A stretch of DNA of 64,000 bases from Saprospirales bacterium (GTDB lineage Bacteria; Bacteroidota; Bacteroidia; Chitinophagales; Saprospiraceae): assembly GCA_007695035.1 (NCBI GenBank), contig REEO01000034.1, positions 37,098 through 101,097 on the forward strand, written 5' to 3'. Positions 27,177 to 36,212 of this stretch are shown one piece after another. The notes beneath the pieces are model-generated. The model did no database searches. It was not told where the DNA came from and saw only the letters and a list, made by a program, of their open reading frames with translations. The first letter of the stretch is position 1; each line of letters starts with the position of its first letter. The translations under genes were made by a program, and so were the position numbers.

Positions 27177-27947
27177 TCAAGAATCCTGCCCGATCTCCGG
27201 CATTCGCGGAATTTCTGAATAGCCCTCCTCCTTTAATCGCGAAACCAAGCCTATTATGGTCCTCAGATTGTGCGCAGCACCTCTACGCCCTGATTCCTGG
27301 TAGTAAAAACTGTCTTCGATAAACCAACTGGCCTTTTTGAAAGAGCGAATATGTGCACATAGGTCACTGAGCTGAATATGCAGGTCCATGAGATGAGAGA
27401 CCAGTTCAGGAGCCAGATACTCCGAGTATTTCATATTGAGCAGGCTCCACAATTGCTCAGCCCGGTGATTGAAATACTCCAATTGTTCATCCTGAAAAAG
27501 CTTGTCGGCAATTCGCTCGGCAAAATCATCCTGACTGAGGGCCTCCCACTGTTCGAGGTGAAGATCGCGCTGGCTTCTCATCTCGGTCATGGCTTGATCT
27601 ACCGGAAGATCCTTTTTCAGTTCGGGATTAAAACCCAGGGCAAAAGTGGCCACTCCGTCCCGGATCTGGTTGACATTCCGGGCTATCAGATAGTCCATGC
27701 GGTTACTGACTATTTTCCATTGCTTGTTCTTAGAATTGACCAGCAAAATATTGACCACAAAAATGATGAAGGCGACAGCGATCATTTCAGAGGTCAAATT
27801 CAGCGATAACTCCTCGTGCAGAGGCTTGATCGCGATTGCAATGACAATGGCCAATCCCACCGCTATGTAAATAACAACGGGCGTGCTGGTCTTCTTTATG
27901 GCGGCAGTTTGAATCCTCTTTCGCAGGGGTTGAGTAACCTTATTCAT
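27177..27947 (-). CDS. Two-helix membrane protein of unknown function
   Basis: A 256-residue protein with a basic N-terminus, two adjacent transmembrane helices (about 23-42 and 53-71) and a soluble helical domain of about 180 residues that should face the cytosol. The soluble part holds conserved-looking aromatic and charged patches (FNHRAEQLWSLLNMKYSEYL) but no motif I can name. It is divergent from the ABC importer operon (137-base gap). No function is assigned. Confidence 0.7.
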   Translation of the reverse strand: MNKVTQPLRKRIQTAAIKKTSTPVVIYIAVGLAIVIAIAIKPLHEELSLNLTSEMIAVAFIIFVVNILLVNSKNKQWKIVSNRMDYLIARNVNQIRDGVATFALGFNPELKKDLPVDQAMTEMRSQRDLHLEQWEALSQDDFAERIADKLFQDEQLEYFNHRAEQLWSLLNMKYSEYLAPELVSHLMDLHIQLSDLCAHIRSFKKASWFIEDSFYYQESGRRGAAHNLRTIIGLVSRLKEEGYSEIPRMPEIGQDS

Positions 27948-28084
27948 GAGTTTTGCATTTGTTATGAAAGGGTAAATATACTAAAATGCCGTCCAAACTT
28001 TCATTTGTGGTCCAGTGAGGTTAATTTAGCGATTGAACCAGGAATGGTAGAAAAGTCGTTAACCATCGTTGATAAATTCTGATT

Positions 28085-29041
28085 ATGCTGAACAGATTTT
28101 TTTTAGTACTCCTGTTGTTGTTCATGTCCTGTGGGAACGGATCCGATGAGGACCGTTTCGCAATTGGTTTTCTGGATGCGGTAGAAGACAGCACACTTGC
28201 ATTGGCCCGGGAGGGATTCACCGACGCGCTTAAGGATGGCGGTTGGAGCGAGGATGAGGGTAATTTGCGGATAATATTTCGAAATGCACAGGGCGACATG
28301 TCCACTTTGGTGCAATCCATGCAGCACTTTACAAGCAACCGCGTGGATTTGATTGCAGCCAATTCCACCCTTTCCACCATCACAGCAGTTCAGCGAAGTG
28401 GGGATATTCCGGTCTGTATGATGGTGGCCCCGGAACCCGATCAGGCAGGACTTTCTTCAAGCCCTACTGACTTTCCCCCAAACTTATTCGGTGTTTTTGA
28501 GACTTTGAGCTACATCGATACCTCTCTTATTTACATTAAAGAGTGGATGCCAGATGTCCAGACCATCGGATTGATCTACAACCAGGCAGAGACACAGAGC
28601 CTGAATGCCCTGGAGCGGGTGAAATCGGTGGCAGCTCAAACCGGTTTGGAAGTACATGCACTGCCGGTTACCAATTCTTCCGAAACCCAGTTGGTGGCCA
28701 ATTCCCTGGTGAGTCGTGGGATTGACGTATTTTTTGCACTTCCGGACAACATTATTTTTTCTTCTTTTGAAGTCATAAGAAGGGTATGTAACGAGGCTGG
28801 AGTTCCAATTTTTACCAGCGAGGCGGGACTTGTGGCGAGGGGTGCGGTGGCCGCTTACGGTGCCGATTTTTACGAGTGGGGATATCAGGCGGGAGAACAG
28901 GCCGTGGAATTTCTGGATAGCGGTGGTGCCATTTTGCCCATTCCTAAAAGCGTAAAGTTGCGCAGAAAAGTGTACAATACGGAAGCTGCAGCAAAATTTG
29001 GACTGGAGACTATTGACGGTTTTGAACCCCTGGAACTCTGA
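28085..29041 (+). CDS. ABC transporter substrate-binding lipoprotein (ABC_sub_bind/TrpX-like)
   Basis: A 318-residue lipoprotein (lipobox LFMSC, Cys about 17) with a two-lobed periplasmic-binding fold of the ABC_sub_bind type. Recognisable blocks are FTSNRVDLIAANST, IGLIYNQAETQSLNALERVK and VFFALPDNIIFSSFEVI. The family includes the tryptophan-binding TrpX. First gene of a three-gene importer; its TGA overlaps the permease ATG by one base (TGATG), indicating translational coupling. Ligand is probably an amino acid or aromatic compound, by family only. Confidence 0.9.
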   Translation: MLNRFFLVLLLLFMSCGNGSDEDRFAIGFLDAVEDSTLALAREGFTDALKDGGWSEDEGNLRIIFRNAQGDMSTLVQSMQHFTSNRVDLIAANSTLSTITAVQRSGDIPVCMMVAPEPDQAGLSSSPTDFPPNLFGVFETLSYIDTSLIYIKEWMPDVQTIGLIYNQAETQSLNALERVKSVAAQTGLEVHALPVTNSSETQLVANSLVSRGIDVFFALPDNIIFSSFEVIRRVCNEAGVPIFTSEAGLVARGAVAAYGADFYEWGYQAGEQAVEFLDSGGAILPIPKSVKLRRKVYNTEAAAKFGLETIDGFEPLEL

Positions 29042-29925
29042 TGTTTTATCTGACTGCCATTACATTGGGATTAGCACTCGGGGCACTGTGTCTCGGAATA
29101 TTCATTTCCCTGAGAATATTCAACTTCCCAGATATTACAGCAGACGGCAGCTATACGCTCGGGGGCGTCATCACGGCCATCGGTCTGGTGGCAGGATGGG
29201 GCATTGTCGAAACATTGATCCTGGCCACAGTTGCGGGAATGTTTGCCGGTACAGCTACAGGCTTGATCCATACCCGTATGAAACTCAATAGTCTCCTGAG
29301 CGGTATTTTGGTAATGACCGGTCTTTACTCCATCAATCTGGCGATACTAGGGCGATCCAATGTGCCTGTTCCATTCGACAGTGCAAGTGTTTTTAATTTT
29401 TTTCATCCCTTTGCAGAGCGGACTTACAATGAACTCCTCACCCTGCTTATCATATTTGCCCTCCTGGTGGTTTTCCTGACCTGGTTGCTCAAAACCGATT
29501 TTGGACTCTCCATGCGCGCCTCGGGGAACAATCCCAATATGGCCCGTGGCTTTGGGGTGAATGCCAATTTTATAAAAGTCATCGGACTCGCAATAGCGAA
29601 TGGTTTTATTGCCATCAGTGGCTTTCTGGTGGTCCAACTCCAGGGGTTTGCTGACATCAATATGGGCGTGGGTATTGTGATATTGGGCCTCGGTGCGGTG
29701 ATTATTGGTGAAAGCCTGATGAATATTTTGGGTTGGACTAAAATGTGGGTTCGAATAGGGGGGGTAGTTATCGGTTCGGTGGTTTTCAGACTCATAATTT
29801 CGCTTGTATTGAGTGCCGGAGTGGACCCGATTTGGATCAAACTACTCACAGCAGTGGTGGTGTTGGTGATCGTTGGAATTCCCGGCCTTATACCATCCAT
29901 CGGAAAGCGCATTAAACTCGAATAG
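29041..29925 (+). CDS. ABC transporter permease (branched-chain/TrpY-like)
   Basis: A 294-residue membrane protein with 8-9 hydrophobic helices, in the LivH/TrpY-type permease family. The segment FGLSMRASGNNPNMARGFGVNANFIKVIGLAIANG matches the family's cytosolic coupling loop that contacts the ATPase. It overlaps the preceding gene by one base and is 6 bases from the ATPase gene. Forms the channel of the importer, probably as a homodimer since only one permease is encoded. Confidence 0.92.
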   Translation: MFYLTAITLGLALGALCLGIFISLRIFNFPDITADGSYTLGGVITAIGLVAGWGIVETLILATVAGMFAGTATGLIHTRMKLNSLLSGILVMTGLYSINLAILGRSNVPVPFDSASVFNFFHPFAERTYNELLTLLIIFALLVVFLTWLLKTDFGLSMRASGNNPNMARGFGVNANFIKVIGLAIANGFIAISGFLVVQLQGFADINMGVGIVILGLGAVIIGESLMNILGWTKMWVRIGGVVIGSVVFRLIISLVLSAGVDPIWIKLLTAVVVLVIVGIPGLIPSIGKRIKLE

Positions 29926-29931
29926 TGGATT

Positions 29932-30693
29932 ATGCTCGAAATAAAAGGGGTTAGCAAGTATTTTTATTCGGGAGCAGGTGAAAAAACGACTGCTCTTAGT
30001 GGTGTGAATCTACACCTGAAAAAGGGCTCTTACACCGTGATAGTCGGAGGCAATGGAAGTGGAAAGTCCACTTTGCTCAATTTGATTGCCGGTAATTTGG
30101 ACTGCGATGAAGGTGAAATACTGTTAGACGGAAGAGCCATACATAAAAAACCGGATTACAGCAGGGCTAAGTGGGTAAGCAGAATTTTTCAGGACCCCGC
30201 AGCCGGCACAGCCCCTGACCTCACTTTGGTTGAAAATTTTCGGCTCGCTGCGGTTCGAAAAGACCCCAAAGGACTGAAACTTGGTATAAACAGGGGTTTC
30301 CGTAGTGAAGTTGCATTGAGACTTGAGCAGTTGGAGCTCGGATTGGAGAAAAAACTCAACAGCCCGGTTTCGCAACTTTCAGGTGGGCAGCGACAGGCGG
30401 CCACCCTTTTAATGGCGACTTTTGTGAAACCCGATATTCTTCTAATGGATGAACCCTCTGCAGCACTAGACCCGAAATCCGCCCGAATTGTGATGCAACT
30501 GGCCGGAGATGTTATTGCTGAACAGGGCCTGACCGCTATTTTGGTCACCCATCAAATGACAGAGGCGGTGAAATACGGCGACAGGTTGTTGCAATTTCGC
30601 GACGGAAGGGTGATCAAAGATTTGGATGCTGCCGCAAAGGGAAAATTGGAACCGGGGGACCTGCTTAAATGGTTCCAGCAGGATTTGGAGTGA
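29932..30693 (+). CDS. ABC transporter ATP-binding protein
   Basis: A 253-residue nucleotide-binding subunit. Walker A GGNGSGKST (about 39-47), Q-loop near RIFQDP, signature LSGGQRQA (about 149-156), Walker B ILLMDEPSAALD, and switch His in LVTHQM are all present and intact. Powers the importer formed with the two upstream genes. Last gene of the operon. Confidence 0.94.
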   Translation: MLEIKGVSKYFYSGAGEKTTALSGVNLHLKKGSYTVIVGGNGSGKSTLLNLIAGNLDCDEGEILLDGRAIHKKPDYSRAKWVSRIFQDPAAGTAPDLTLVENFRLAAVRKDPKGLKLGINRGFRSEVALRLEQLELGLEKKLNSPVSQLSGGQRQAATLLMATFVKPDILLMDEPSAALDPKSARIVMQLAGDVIAEQGLTAILVTHQMTEAVKYGDRLLQFRDGRVIKDLDAAAKGKLEPGDLLKWFQQDLE

Positions 30694-30724
30694 TAGCATC
30701 CGGTTAGTCGCAAGCATTATGCAA

Positions 30725-30763
30725 ACGAAAAAGGGGTTACAACTTTAACAGTCATAACCCCTT
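30725..30763 (-). terminator. Intrinsic terminator of tRNA-Val
   Basis: AAGGGGTTA (30731-30739) pairs perfectly with TAACCCCTT (30755-30763). Read on the minus strand the stem is followed by TTTCGTTT, and it starts 10 bases after the tRNA 3' end. It may also stop plus-strand readthrough from the ABC operon. Confidence 0.75.
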
Positions 30764-30772
30764 GAACTTCAG

Positions 30773-30847
30773 TGGGCGATGATGGATTTGAACCAACGAC
30801 CTCCTGCTTGTAAGGCAGGCGCTCTAAACCAACTGAGCTAATCGCCC
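30773..30847 (-). tRNA. tRNA-Val (anticodon UAC)
   Basis: A complete 75-base cloverleaf was folded by eye. The acceptor stem GGGCGAT/ATCGCCC has discriminator A, and the D-arm is GCTC/GAGC. The anticodon stem CCTGC/GCAGG has loop CTTACAA, giving anticodon TAC, which reads GUA valine codons. The T-loop is TTCAAAT. CCA is not encoded. The T-stem GTTGG/CCATC has one U-U mismatch at positions 50:64. The gene has its own consensus promoter and terminator. Confidence 0.95.
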
Positions 30848-30882
30848 CCATGATAATCCGCAATTCTTTCCAAATGCGGACG

Positions 30883-30911
30883 CAAATATACAGCTTTTTT
30901 AGATAATGCAA
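30883..30911 (-). promoter_or_regulatory. Promoter of tRNA-Val
   Basis: Minus-strand TTG (30909-30911), an 18-base spacer and TATATTTG (30883-30890), an exact match to the Bacteroidota consensus. The mature tRNA 5' end lies 35 bases downstream. Confidence 0.8.
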
Positions 30912-30955
30912 CCCACCTTCAAATTTTTTTGAAAAAAACCTTTTTGCCCGCCTCA

Positions 30956-31348
30956 TTATCCCTTGGGGCCTTTTTGTCTGGAACTTATTTCAGCTCTCAG
31001 TTTCTCGAGCATTTCACCGTTTTTATGGTAGAGCACATTTGACCTCTGTCCGGAAATGACCAACTCCAATCCGTAGATGCTTTTTCGGCTTAAATGCCAT
31101 ATGATGGCCAGTGCAATGGCGATCAAGCCTGCCCACCAGATTATTGTCAACAGTAGCAATCCCATGGCGAGGAAAATCAAGGGGCCAGCAATTGATGGGG
31201 TGTGCTTTGCGATAAAAATTCCCTCGATTTTATTCAGCGGGTACTCTTTTGTAAATATTTTGAGCCGGCCCCCTGATATTTCTATTCCTTCCTCTGCGAC
31301 AAATTTTTCCAAGGCTCTTACAATTTGGTGATGCCAATCAACAGGCAA
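30956..31348 (-). CDS. Small membrane protein, DUF6232-like
   Basis: A 130-residue protein with one long hydrophobic region (about 50-85) long enough for a helical hairpin. A beta-rich segment comes before it (ISGGRLKIFTKEYPLNKIEGI) and a strand-turn-strand after it (YGLELVISGQRSNVLYHKNGEML). This pattern resembles the DUF6232 family; the match is tentative. The start is TTG at 31348, the only one that keeps the N-terminal helix. Sits just upstream of the tRNA promoter on the same strand. Confidence 0.6.
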   Translation of the reverse strand: MPVDWHHQIVRALEKFVAEEGIEISGGRLKIFTKEYPLNKIEGIFIAKHTPSIAGPLIFLAMGLLLLTIIWWAGLIAIALAIIWHLSRKSIYGLELVISGQRSNVLYHKNGEMLEKLRAEISSRQKGPKG

Positions 31349-31407
31349 AAGTAATTAAATTTGCGACCGACCAGAGCAAATAAAGCTTTGTAAAACCTAT
31401 AGAAAAT

Positions 31408-31866
31408 ATGCTCCTAATGAAGTTTTTGGAAAAAGTAAAACACCTGTTCATCCCGGCGGCAATTTTTGCAATGAGTATTTTGCATTGCTCTCAAATGTAC
31501 GCCAGCGATCCGCTTCTGGAACTGCACCGAAGTAAATTCAACTGGATGGTTGAGGAGCAACTCGACTCCCTGGATGCAGTGCTTTCAAATGACTTAAAAT
31601 ACATTCACTCCAATGGTTGGATTGAAACCAAAGCTGAGGTTTTAGGGAACATCAGAAGTGGACATCTGGGATATCGGGAGGTCATGATTGAGGAGGAGGA
31701 TGTGCGCTACTATGGGGAAACCGGCATTATTACTGGGCGGGGATTGTTTCGTGTGGCCCTGGATGGAGATCCATTGGAAATTGAACTTTTATACACGGAA
31801 ATTTATCACAAAAAAGACGGACGCTGGAAGCTCGTCCAACGCCATGCCTGCCGTCCCCCGAATTGA
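31408..31866 (+). CDS. Exported NTF2-like (SnoaL/DUF4440) protein
   Basis: A 152-residue protein with a signal peptide or anchor (hydrophobic residues about 12-27, then CSQMYAS) and a single NTF2-like cone domain. The typical opening helix (LLELHRSKFNWMVEEQLDSLDAVLSNDLKYIHSNG) and closing strands (LLYTEIYHKKDGRWKLVQRHACRP) are visible. DUF4440 proteins of this kind are often of unknown function; some are isomerases. An in-frame ATG also exists at 31420 (MKFLEK), which may be the true start. Confidence 0.82.
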   Translation: MLLMKFLEKVKHLFIPAAIFAMSILHCSQMYASDPLLELHRSKFNWMVEEQLDSLDAVLSNDLKYIHSNGWIETKAEVLGNIRSGHLGYREVMIEEEDVRYYGETGIITGRGLFRVALDGDPLEIELLYTEIYHKKDGRWKLVQRHACRPPN

Positions 31867-31967
31867 ATTGATGGTCCTGAATTATAAGATTTTCCAAAAA
31901 TGAGGGCAAAACTCAGCGAGATATGCTAAATTCCATACTTTTGGCCTTGTTTTAAAAAATCAGAGGC

Positions 31968-34454
31968 TTGAAAAAAGCGGGAATAAAAGGGATCTTGATC
32001 GGATTGCTGGTTCTGTTTGGCTTCACGGGAATCGGCTTTGGGCAAAATTCCGGCATCAAGGAACTCAGTGCATTCAGGACATCGGCAACCATAGAAATCA
32101 ACGGGGTATTGGATGAAGCTGCCTGGGAAATGGCTGAGCCTGCCGTAGATTTTGTGCAGGAAGACCCCTATCCCGGAGCGGATGCTAGTTTGGAAACCGT
32201 AGTGCGCGTACTTTACACTGACGATGCCCTATACATCGGTGCGAGAATGTACGATCCTGAGCCCGATAAAATACTCAGGGAACTCAGTGAGCGAAATACC
32301 ATTGGAAATGCCGACCATTTTGAGGTAATCATCGACCCTTACCGGGATGGTTTGAACGGATATTCATTTGTGTTGACTGCCTCCGGGGTGCAGCGAGACG
32401 CCCGCATGTATTCCAATACTACTGATCCCGCCTGGGACGCCGTATGGGAAAGCGCAGTCGTTATCGACAGCCTCGGCTGGGTGGTAGAGATGAAAATTCC
32501 CTATTCTGCCATTCGTTTTTCAGCCCGCAATATTCAGGATTGGAGCATCAATTTTGGCCGGAATATCCGACGCACCAGGGAGCAGAGTTGGTGGAGCGAA
32601 ATTAACCCGAATATCGATGGGGTTTTACAGCAGAGTGGGATACTTCGTGGATTGGTTGATTTGGAGCCACCGCTGCGCCTGTCTCTTTATCCATTTTTTT
32701 CCATAAACAAGGACTACAATGATATTTCCGGCCAAAATCCCTGGAGTGTCAGCGGTGGAATGGACCTGAAGTACGGATTCAGTCAGGCCTTCACACTCGA
32801 TATGACCCTGGTTCCGGATTTCAGCCAGGCCGTATCCGATAAGGATGAACTCAACCTCAGTCCATTTGAACTCGTCTTCGATGAAAACAGGCAGTTTTTT
32901 ACCGAGGGGATGGAGATTTTCAATCGGGGAGACTTGTTTTACAGTCGGAGAATAGGAGGTCAGCCGAGCTACTTTTTACCGGTAGAGGAGGAGATGAAGG
33001 AGGGCGAGCAAATCATTGAAATCCCAACCACTGCTCAACTCATCAATGCGACCAAATTGTCAGGGCGCACTGGAGGAGGCCTTGGACTCGGTTTTTTCAA
33101 TGCTGTTTCTGCACGTGAGCACGCGCGGGTCAGGGACGAAGAGGGAAATGATAGAAGAATCCGGGCTTTACCGCTCACTAATTACAATGTGGTGGTAGCG
33201 GATCAGAGTCTGAGAAACAACTCCAGCATTGCATTTATGAATACCAATGTGTGGCGCGAAGGTTCGGGTCCCTATTCCAACTCCACGGGAACGGATTTCA
33301 GGTTTTTTACTGCGGACCGAAAGTACGTGGCCAGAGGATACGGACACATTACCCTCAATCAGGTGCCGGAGGCCGACAATTTGCTGGGTCACCAGTACCA
33401 CATGGAGTTGGCGAAAGTGAGTGGCAATATAAGGGGTGGAATAAGATACCGAGAAATAAGCGATGAATTTGATCCCAATGACCTGGGTTTGTTGCTGGTG
33501 AACAACGAGCGCCGCTTTTACAGCCGCATTGGGTATTACCAATTTGAACCCATTGGTTCAGTAAATCGGTTTAATACCAATTTGCAATTCAGGTACGCAC
33601 AGCTCTACTCCTCCAGCGACCGGACGGGTTTGCGGATCAACTGGGATGCTTCGGTGTTTTTCAGGACCTGGGATGCGCTTTTTTTCAATATGAGTCATCA
33701 CCCGAGCTCGGAAAAAGACTTTTTCGAACCCCGGACCAGAGATTTTTCCAGGTTTTATCTCAACCCATCCAGAACGTATGGCAGAATTCACTACTCATCT
33801 GACTACCGAAGGACCCTAGCAGCCAATATTTCCCTGGAGGGCACCCGGTATCCCGGACTTGACCGATACATTTACGCCTGGTCTGTGGCACCCCGGATAA
33901 GAGTTTCAGATCGGTTTTTTGTCATAGCTTCCACCAGGCTCACAGAATTCAAAAACGACGAGGGCTTTATCGTGCCCAATCCTGCTGCAAAAGGATACGA
34001 AGAAATAGGCCAGGGAGAAATTACATTTGGCAGTAGAGACCGCTGGATACTGGAAAACACCCTGGATTTAAGGTTTGTATTCACCAACAGAATGAGTGCC
34101 CTGTTCCGTGCGCGCCACTTTTATTCCCGGGTGAATTACAGCGATTTTTTCAGGCTGGAGGAAAACGGGGAATTAAATCCCATCCCCTACACCGGAAAAG
34201 TGGAGAATGAAGACCGAACCCTGCACGACCTAACTTTTCACCTATTCAACATTGACTTGATCTACACCTGGCGGTTTGCTCCCGGCAGCGATCTGATCTT
34301 TGTGTGGAAAAACGACATTGCATCCAGTAGAAATGAGGATGCCGCGGGGTATTTCAGAGAATTCAGTGACCTGTGGAAGGGTCCCCAGCGCAACTCATTT
34401 ACCCTAAAGGTCATCTACTACCTCGACTACCACTCCTATTTTGATCGAAGTTAA
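31968..34454 (+). CDS. DUF5916 outer-membrane protein with CBM9-like N-terminal domain
   Basis: An 828-residue protein with a signal peptide (about 1-26, ends GFGQ). Residues about 35-230 form a carbohydrate-binding-module-9-like domain (IEINGVLDEAAWEMAEPA, NADHFEVIIDPYRDG, WVVEMKIPYSAIRF). The rest matches DUF5916: a long beta-strand-rich region with alternating aromatic residues and a C-terminus ending in LDYHSYFDRS, consistent with an outer-membrane barrel. Family function is unsettled; glycan or other surface ligand binding is inferred from the N-terminal domain only. Start is TTG, the only in-frame initiator. exonuclease III follows 12 bases later. Confidence 0.87.
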   Translation: MKKAGIKGILIGLLVLFGFTGIGFGQNSGIKELSAFRTSATIEINGVLDEAAWEMAEPAVDFVQEDPYPGADASLETVVRVLYTDDALYIGARMYDPEPDKILRELSERNTIGNADHFEVIIDPYRDGLNGYSFVLTASGVQRDARMYSNTTDPAWDAVWESAVVIDSLGWVVEMKIPYSAIRFSARNIQDWSINFGRNIRRTREQSWWSEINPNIDGVLQQSGILRGLVDLEPPLRLSLYPFFSINKDYNDISGQNPWSVSGGMDLKYGFSQAFTLDMTLVPDFSQAVSDKDELNLSPFELVFDENRQFFTEGMEIFNRGDLFYSRRIGGQPSYFLPVEEEMKEGEQIIEIPTTAQLINATKLSGRTGGGLGLGFFNAVSAREHARVRDEEGNDRRIRALPLTNYNVVVADQSLRNNSSIAFMNTNVWREGSGPYSNSTGTDFRFFTADRKYVARGYGHITLNQVPEADNLLGHQYHMELAKVSGNIRGGIRYREISDEFDPNDLGLLLVNNERRFYSRIGYYQFEPIGSVNRFNTNLQFRYAQLYSSSDRTGLRINWDASVFFRTWDALFFNMSHHPSSEKDFFEPRTRDFSRFYLNPSRTYGRIHYSSDYRRTLAANISLEGTRYPGLDRYIYAWSVAPRIRVSDRFFVIASTRLTEFKNDEGFIVPNPAAKGYEEIGQGEITFGSRDRWILENTLDLRFVFTNRMSALFRARHFYSRVNYSDFFRLEENGELNPIPYTGKVENEDRTLHDLTFHLFNIDLIYTWRFAPGSDLIFVWKNDIASSRNEDAAGYFREFSDLWKGPQRNSFTLKVIYYLDYHSYFDRS

Positions 34455-34466
34455 ATAAATGCAACC

Positions 34467-35231
34467 ATGAAAATTGTATCCTACAATCTGAACGGAATCA
34501 GAGCAGCCATGCGAAAGGGCCTCCATACGTGGATAGGCTCCGAGAAACCCGATGTGATCTGCATACAGGAAACAAAGGCCCAACCCGAAGACGTGGATCT
34601 CACTCCCTTTGAGGAAATGGGGTATCACCCCTTTTGGCATTCAGCCGAAAAGAAGGGCTACAGTGGTGTCTTGACGATGAGCCTGGAAAAACCCCGCTCG
34701 ACTGAAATTGGCATGGGAGTGGAGCAATACGATCGCGAGGGCAGGGTGATCCGGACTGATTTCAAAGATTTCAGCGCATTGAATTGCTACTTTCCCTCCG
34801 GAACCAGCGGAGATGCGCGGCAAGCGGTGAAAATGCAGTTTCTGGAGGATTTTTACGATTGGGCAAGAGATTTGAAGAAATCCATCCCCAGACTCGTCAT
34901 ACCCGGAGATTACAATATCGCCAACACGGCCAAAGACATCCACGACCCGGTGAGGAATAAAAATACCTCCGGTTTTAAGCCCGAAGAGCGGGAGTGGATG
35001 GACAAGTGGTTTGAAAGTGGATTTTCCGATCCCTTTCGTCTGTTGAATCCCGAAAAGATCGAGTACTCGTGGTGGAGCTACCGGGCAGCTTCCAGAAAGC
35101 GGAACAAAGGCTGGAGAATTGACTACATCTCAGTAAGCGATGAACTGAAAGGCAGCATCAAAGATCTGCGACACGCCCATGAAGCAGTGCATTCCGACCA
35201 CTGTCCGGTGGTGTTGGAGCTGGGGATATGA
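34467..35231 (+). CDS. xth: Exodeoxyribonuclease III
   Basis: Exonuclease-endonuclease-phosphatase fold AP endonuclease used in base-excision repair. Active-site motifs: NLNGIRAA (Asn7), CIQETKAQ (metal-binding Glu), GDYNIA (Asp/Asn pair), the WWSYR segment, GWRIDYIS, and the C-terminal SDHCPVVLEL with catalytic Asp and His. The 254-residue length is normal. Cytosolic. It follows the DUF5916 gene by 12 bases and probably rides on its transcript; it is convergent with the DinB-like gene with a 2-base gap. Confidence 0.95.
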   Translation: MKIVSYNLNGIRAAMRKGLHTWIGSEKPDVICIQETKAQPEDVDLTPFEEMGYHPFWHSAEKKGYSGVLTMSLEKPRSTEIGMGVEQYDREGRVIRTDFKDFSALNCYFPSGTSGDARQAVKMQFLEDFYDWARDLKKSIPRLVIPGDYNIANTAKDIHDPVRNKNTSGFKPEEREWMDKWFESGFSDPFRLLNPEKIEYSWWSYRAASRKRNKGWRIDYISVSDELKGSIKDLRHAHEAVHSDHCPVVLELGI

Positions 35232-35233
35232 GC

Positions 35234-35878
35234 CTACCAGCCCCTGTATATGGGTGGCTGCAAACCGTTTAGCCGCAGGTAAACGATGAGTTGACCCCGG
35301 TGATGGGTATGGTGATCGTGCATGAGGTGTATGATTTGCCGCTTCGTCATGGGCCCTGCAAAAAACTCCACAATATCGCCCAACTGCTCTGAGGGCAGGC
35401 CTTTTATGGCCTTTGCTGCATTTTCAAACCCCTCCTCCAAAATGCGGATCAGTTCTTCCTTGTCGTAAATGGTGTCCCTCAGTGGCATGGAGTGAGATTG
35501 AGCGCTTAGGTGGTTTTTACCCAGCCAGTCCATGTTTGCCGTGATGTGGAGCAACTGTTCGCCAAAAGTCATGCTCTCCTCCACCGGTCTGAAATCGTAA
35601 TTTTCAGCTGGCATCATTCGCGCTATTTCCAGCGTGTATTCCGCTCCGTTTAGCCATTTGGTGTGAAGTTCGGATTGAAGGGTGGATTGAGAAAAAAGTG
35701 GAAAGCTGCACAACAGTGCTATCCCTAAAAGAATCGACACGAAGACCCTTGGCCTGATATCGGCGCAGGAGTAGAAAATAGGAAAGGGCAGGCGGAAATA
35801 GTTGGAATGGTTACCTTCAAATGAATTCGTTGGTACAGTCGACCTAATTAATAAAAAGTAGTATTTGAGGAATTTCAA
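35234..35878 (-). CDS. DinB-family protein with signal peptide
   Basis: The last 145 residues form a DinB four-helix bundle with the three metal-binding histidine positions typical of the family (LLHITANMDW, and HHTHHRGQLIVYLRL near the end). DinB relatives include thiol-dependent transferases; substrate unknown. The longest frame begins at TTG 35878, but a convincing signal peptide (VSILLGIALLCSFPLFSQ) sits at residues 47-64. The real start may therefore be GTG at 35740 or another non-ATG codon nearby. Export is unusual for DinB proteins but seen in Bacteroidota. Confidence 0.78.
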   Translation of the reverse strand: MKFLKYYFLLIRSTVPTNSFEGNHSNYFRLPFPIFYSCADIRPRVFVSILLGIALLCSFPLFSQSTLQSELHTKWLNGAEYTLEIARMMPAENYDFRPVEESMTFGEQLLHITANMDWLGKNHLSAQSHSMPLRDTIYDKEELIRILEEGFENAAKAIKGLPSEQLGDIVEFFAGPMTKRQIIHLMHDHHTHHRGQLIVYLRLNGLQPPIYRGW

Positions 35879-36212
35879 TTGCGTTAAATTTTACAGATTT
35901 AATAAATGTTGCGAATATATATCGCTGGGAATAAGTAGCTTGGTGATTATTGAGATTTTTGATTGAATTTGATGAGGTTGTTTTTGGTCAAAAATTACCA
36001 CTGTTCCGGAAATTAATTATAACTTAACGCCCTAAATGTATAGGAATTGAGTCAATTTTATAAAAAATGTAGTGATTATTAAGGAGTAGTGGGAAGTATG
36101 AAGATCCTCCTTTTGAAAATCTCATTGCGACGACTAATAGACACAGACTTTAATAAATGGGAATGCTTAACTTTTGAACGTTTTGAAATTATTTATTTAA
36201 AAAAATCAAATT
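35879..36212. other. AT-rich intergenic region
   Basis: About 330 bases between divergent genes, strongly AT-rich. A TGAATTTG box (one mismatch to the -7 consensus) occurs about 240 bases before the giant-protein ATG. No perfect promoter or reading frame was found. Confidence 0.5.

Noticed and set aside
30717..30956. 79-residue minus-strand frame across the tRNA
   Set aside because: It covers the tRNA and its promoter; the translation is that of structural RNA.
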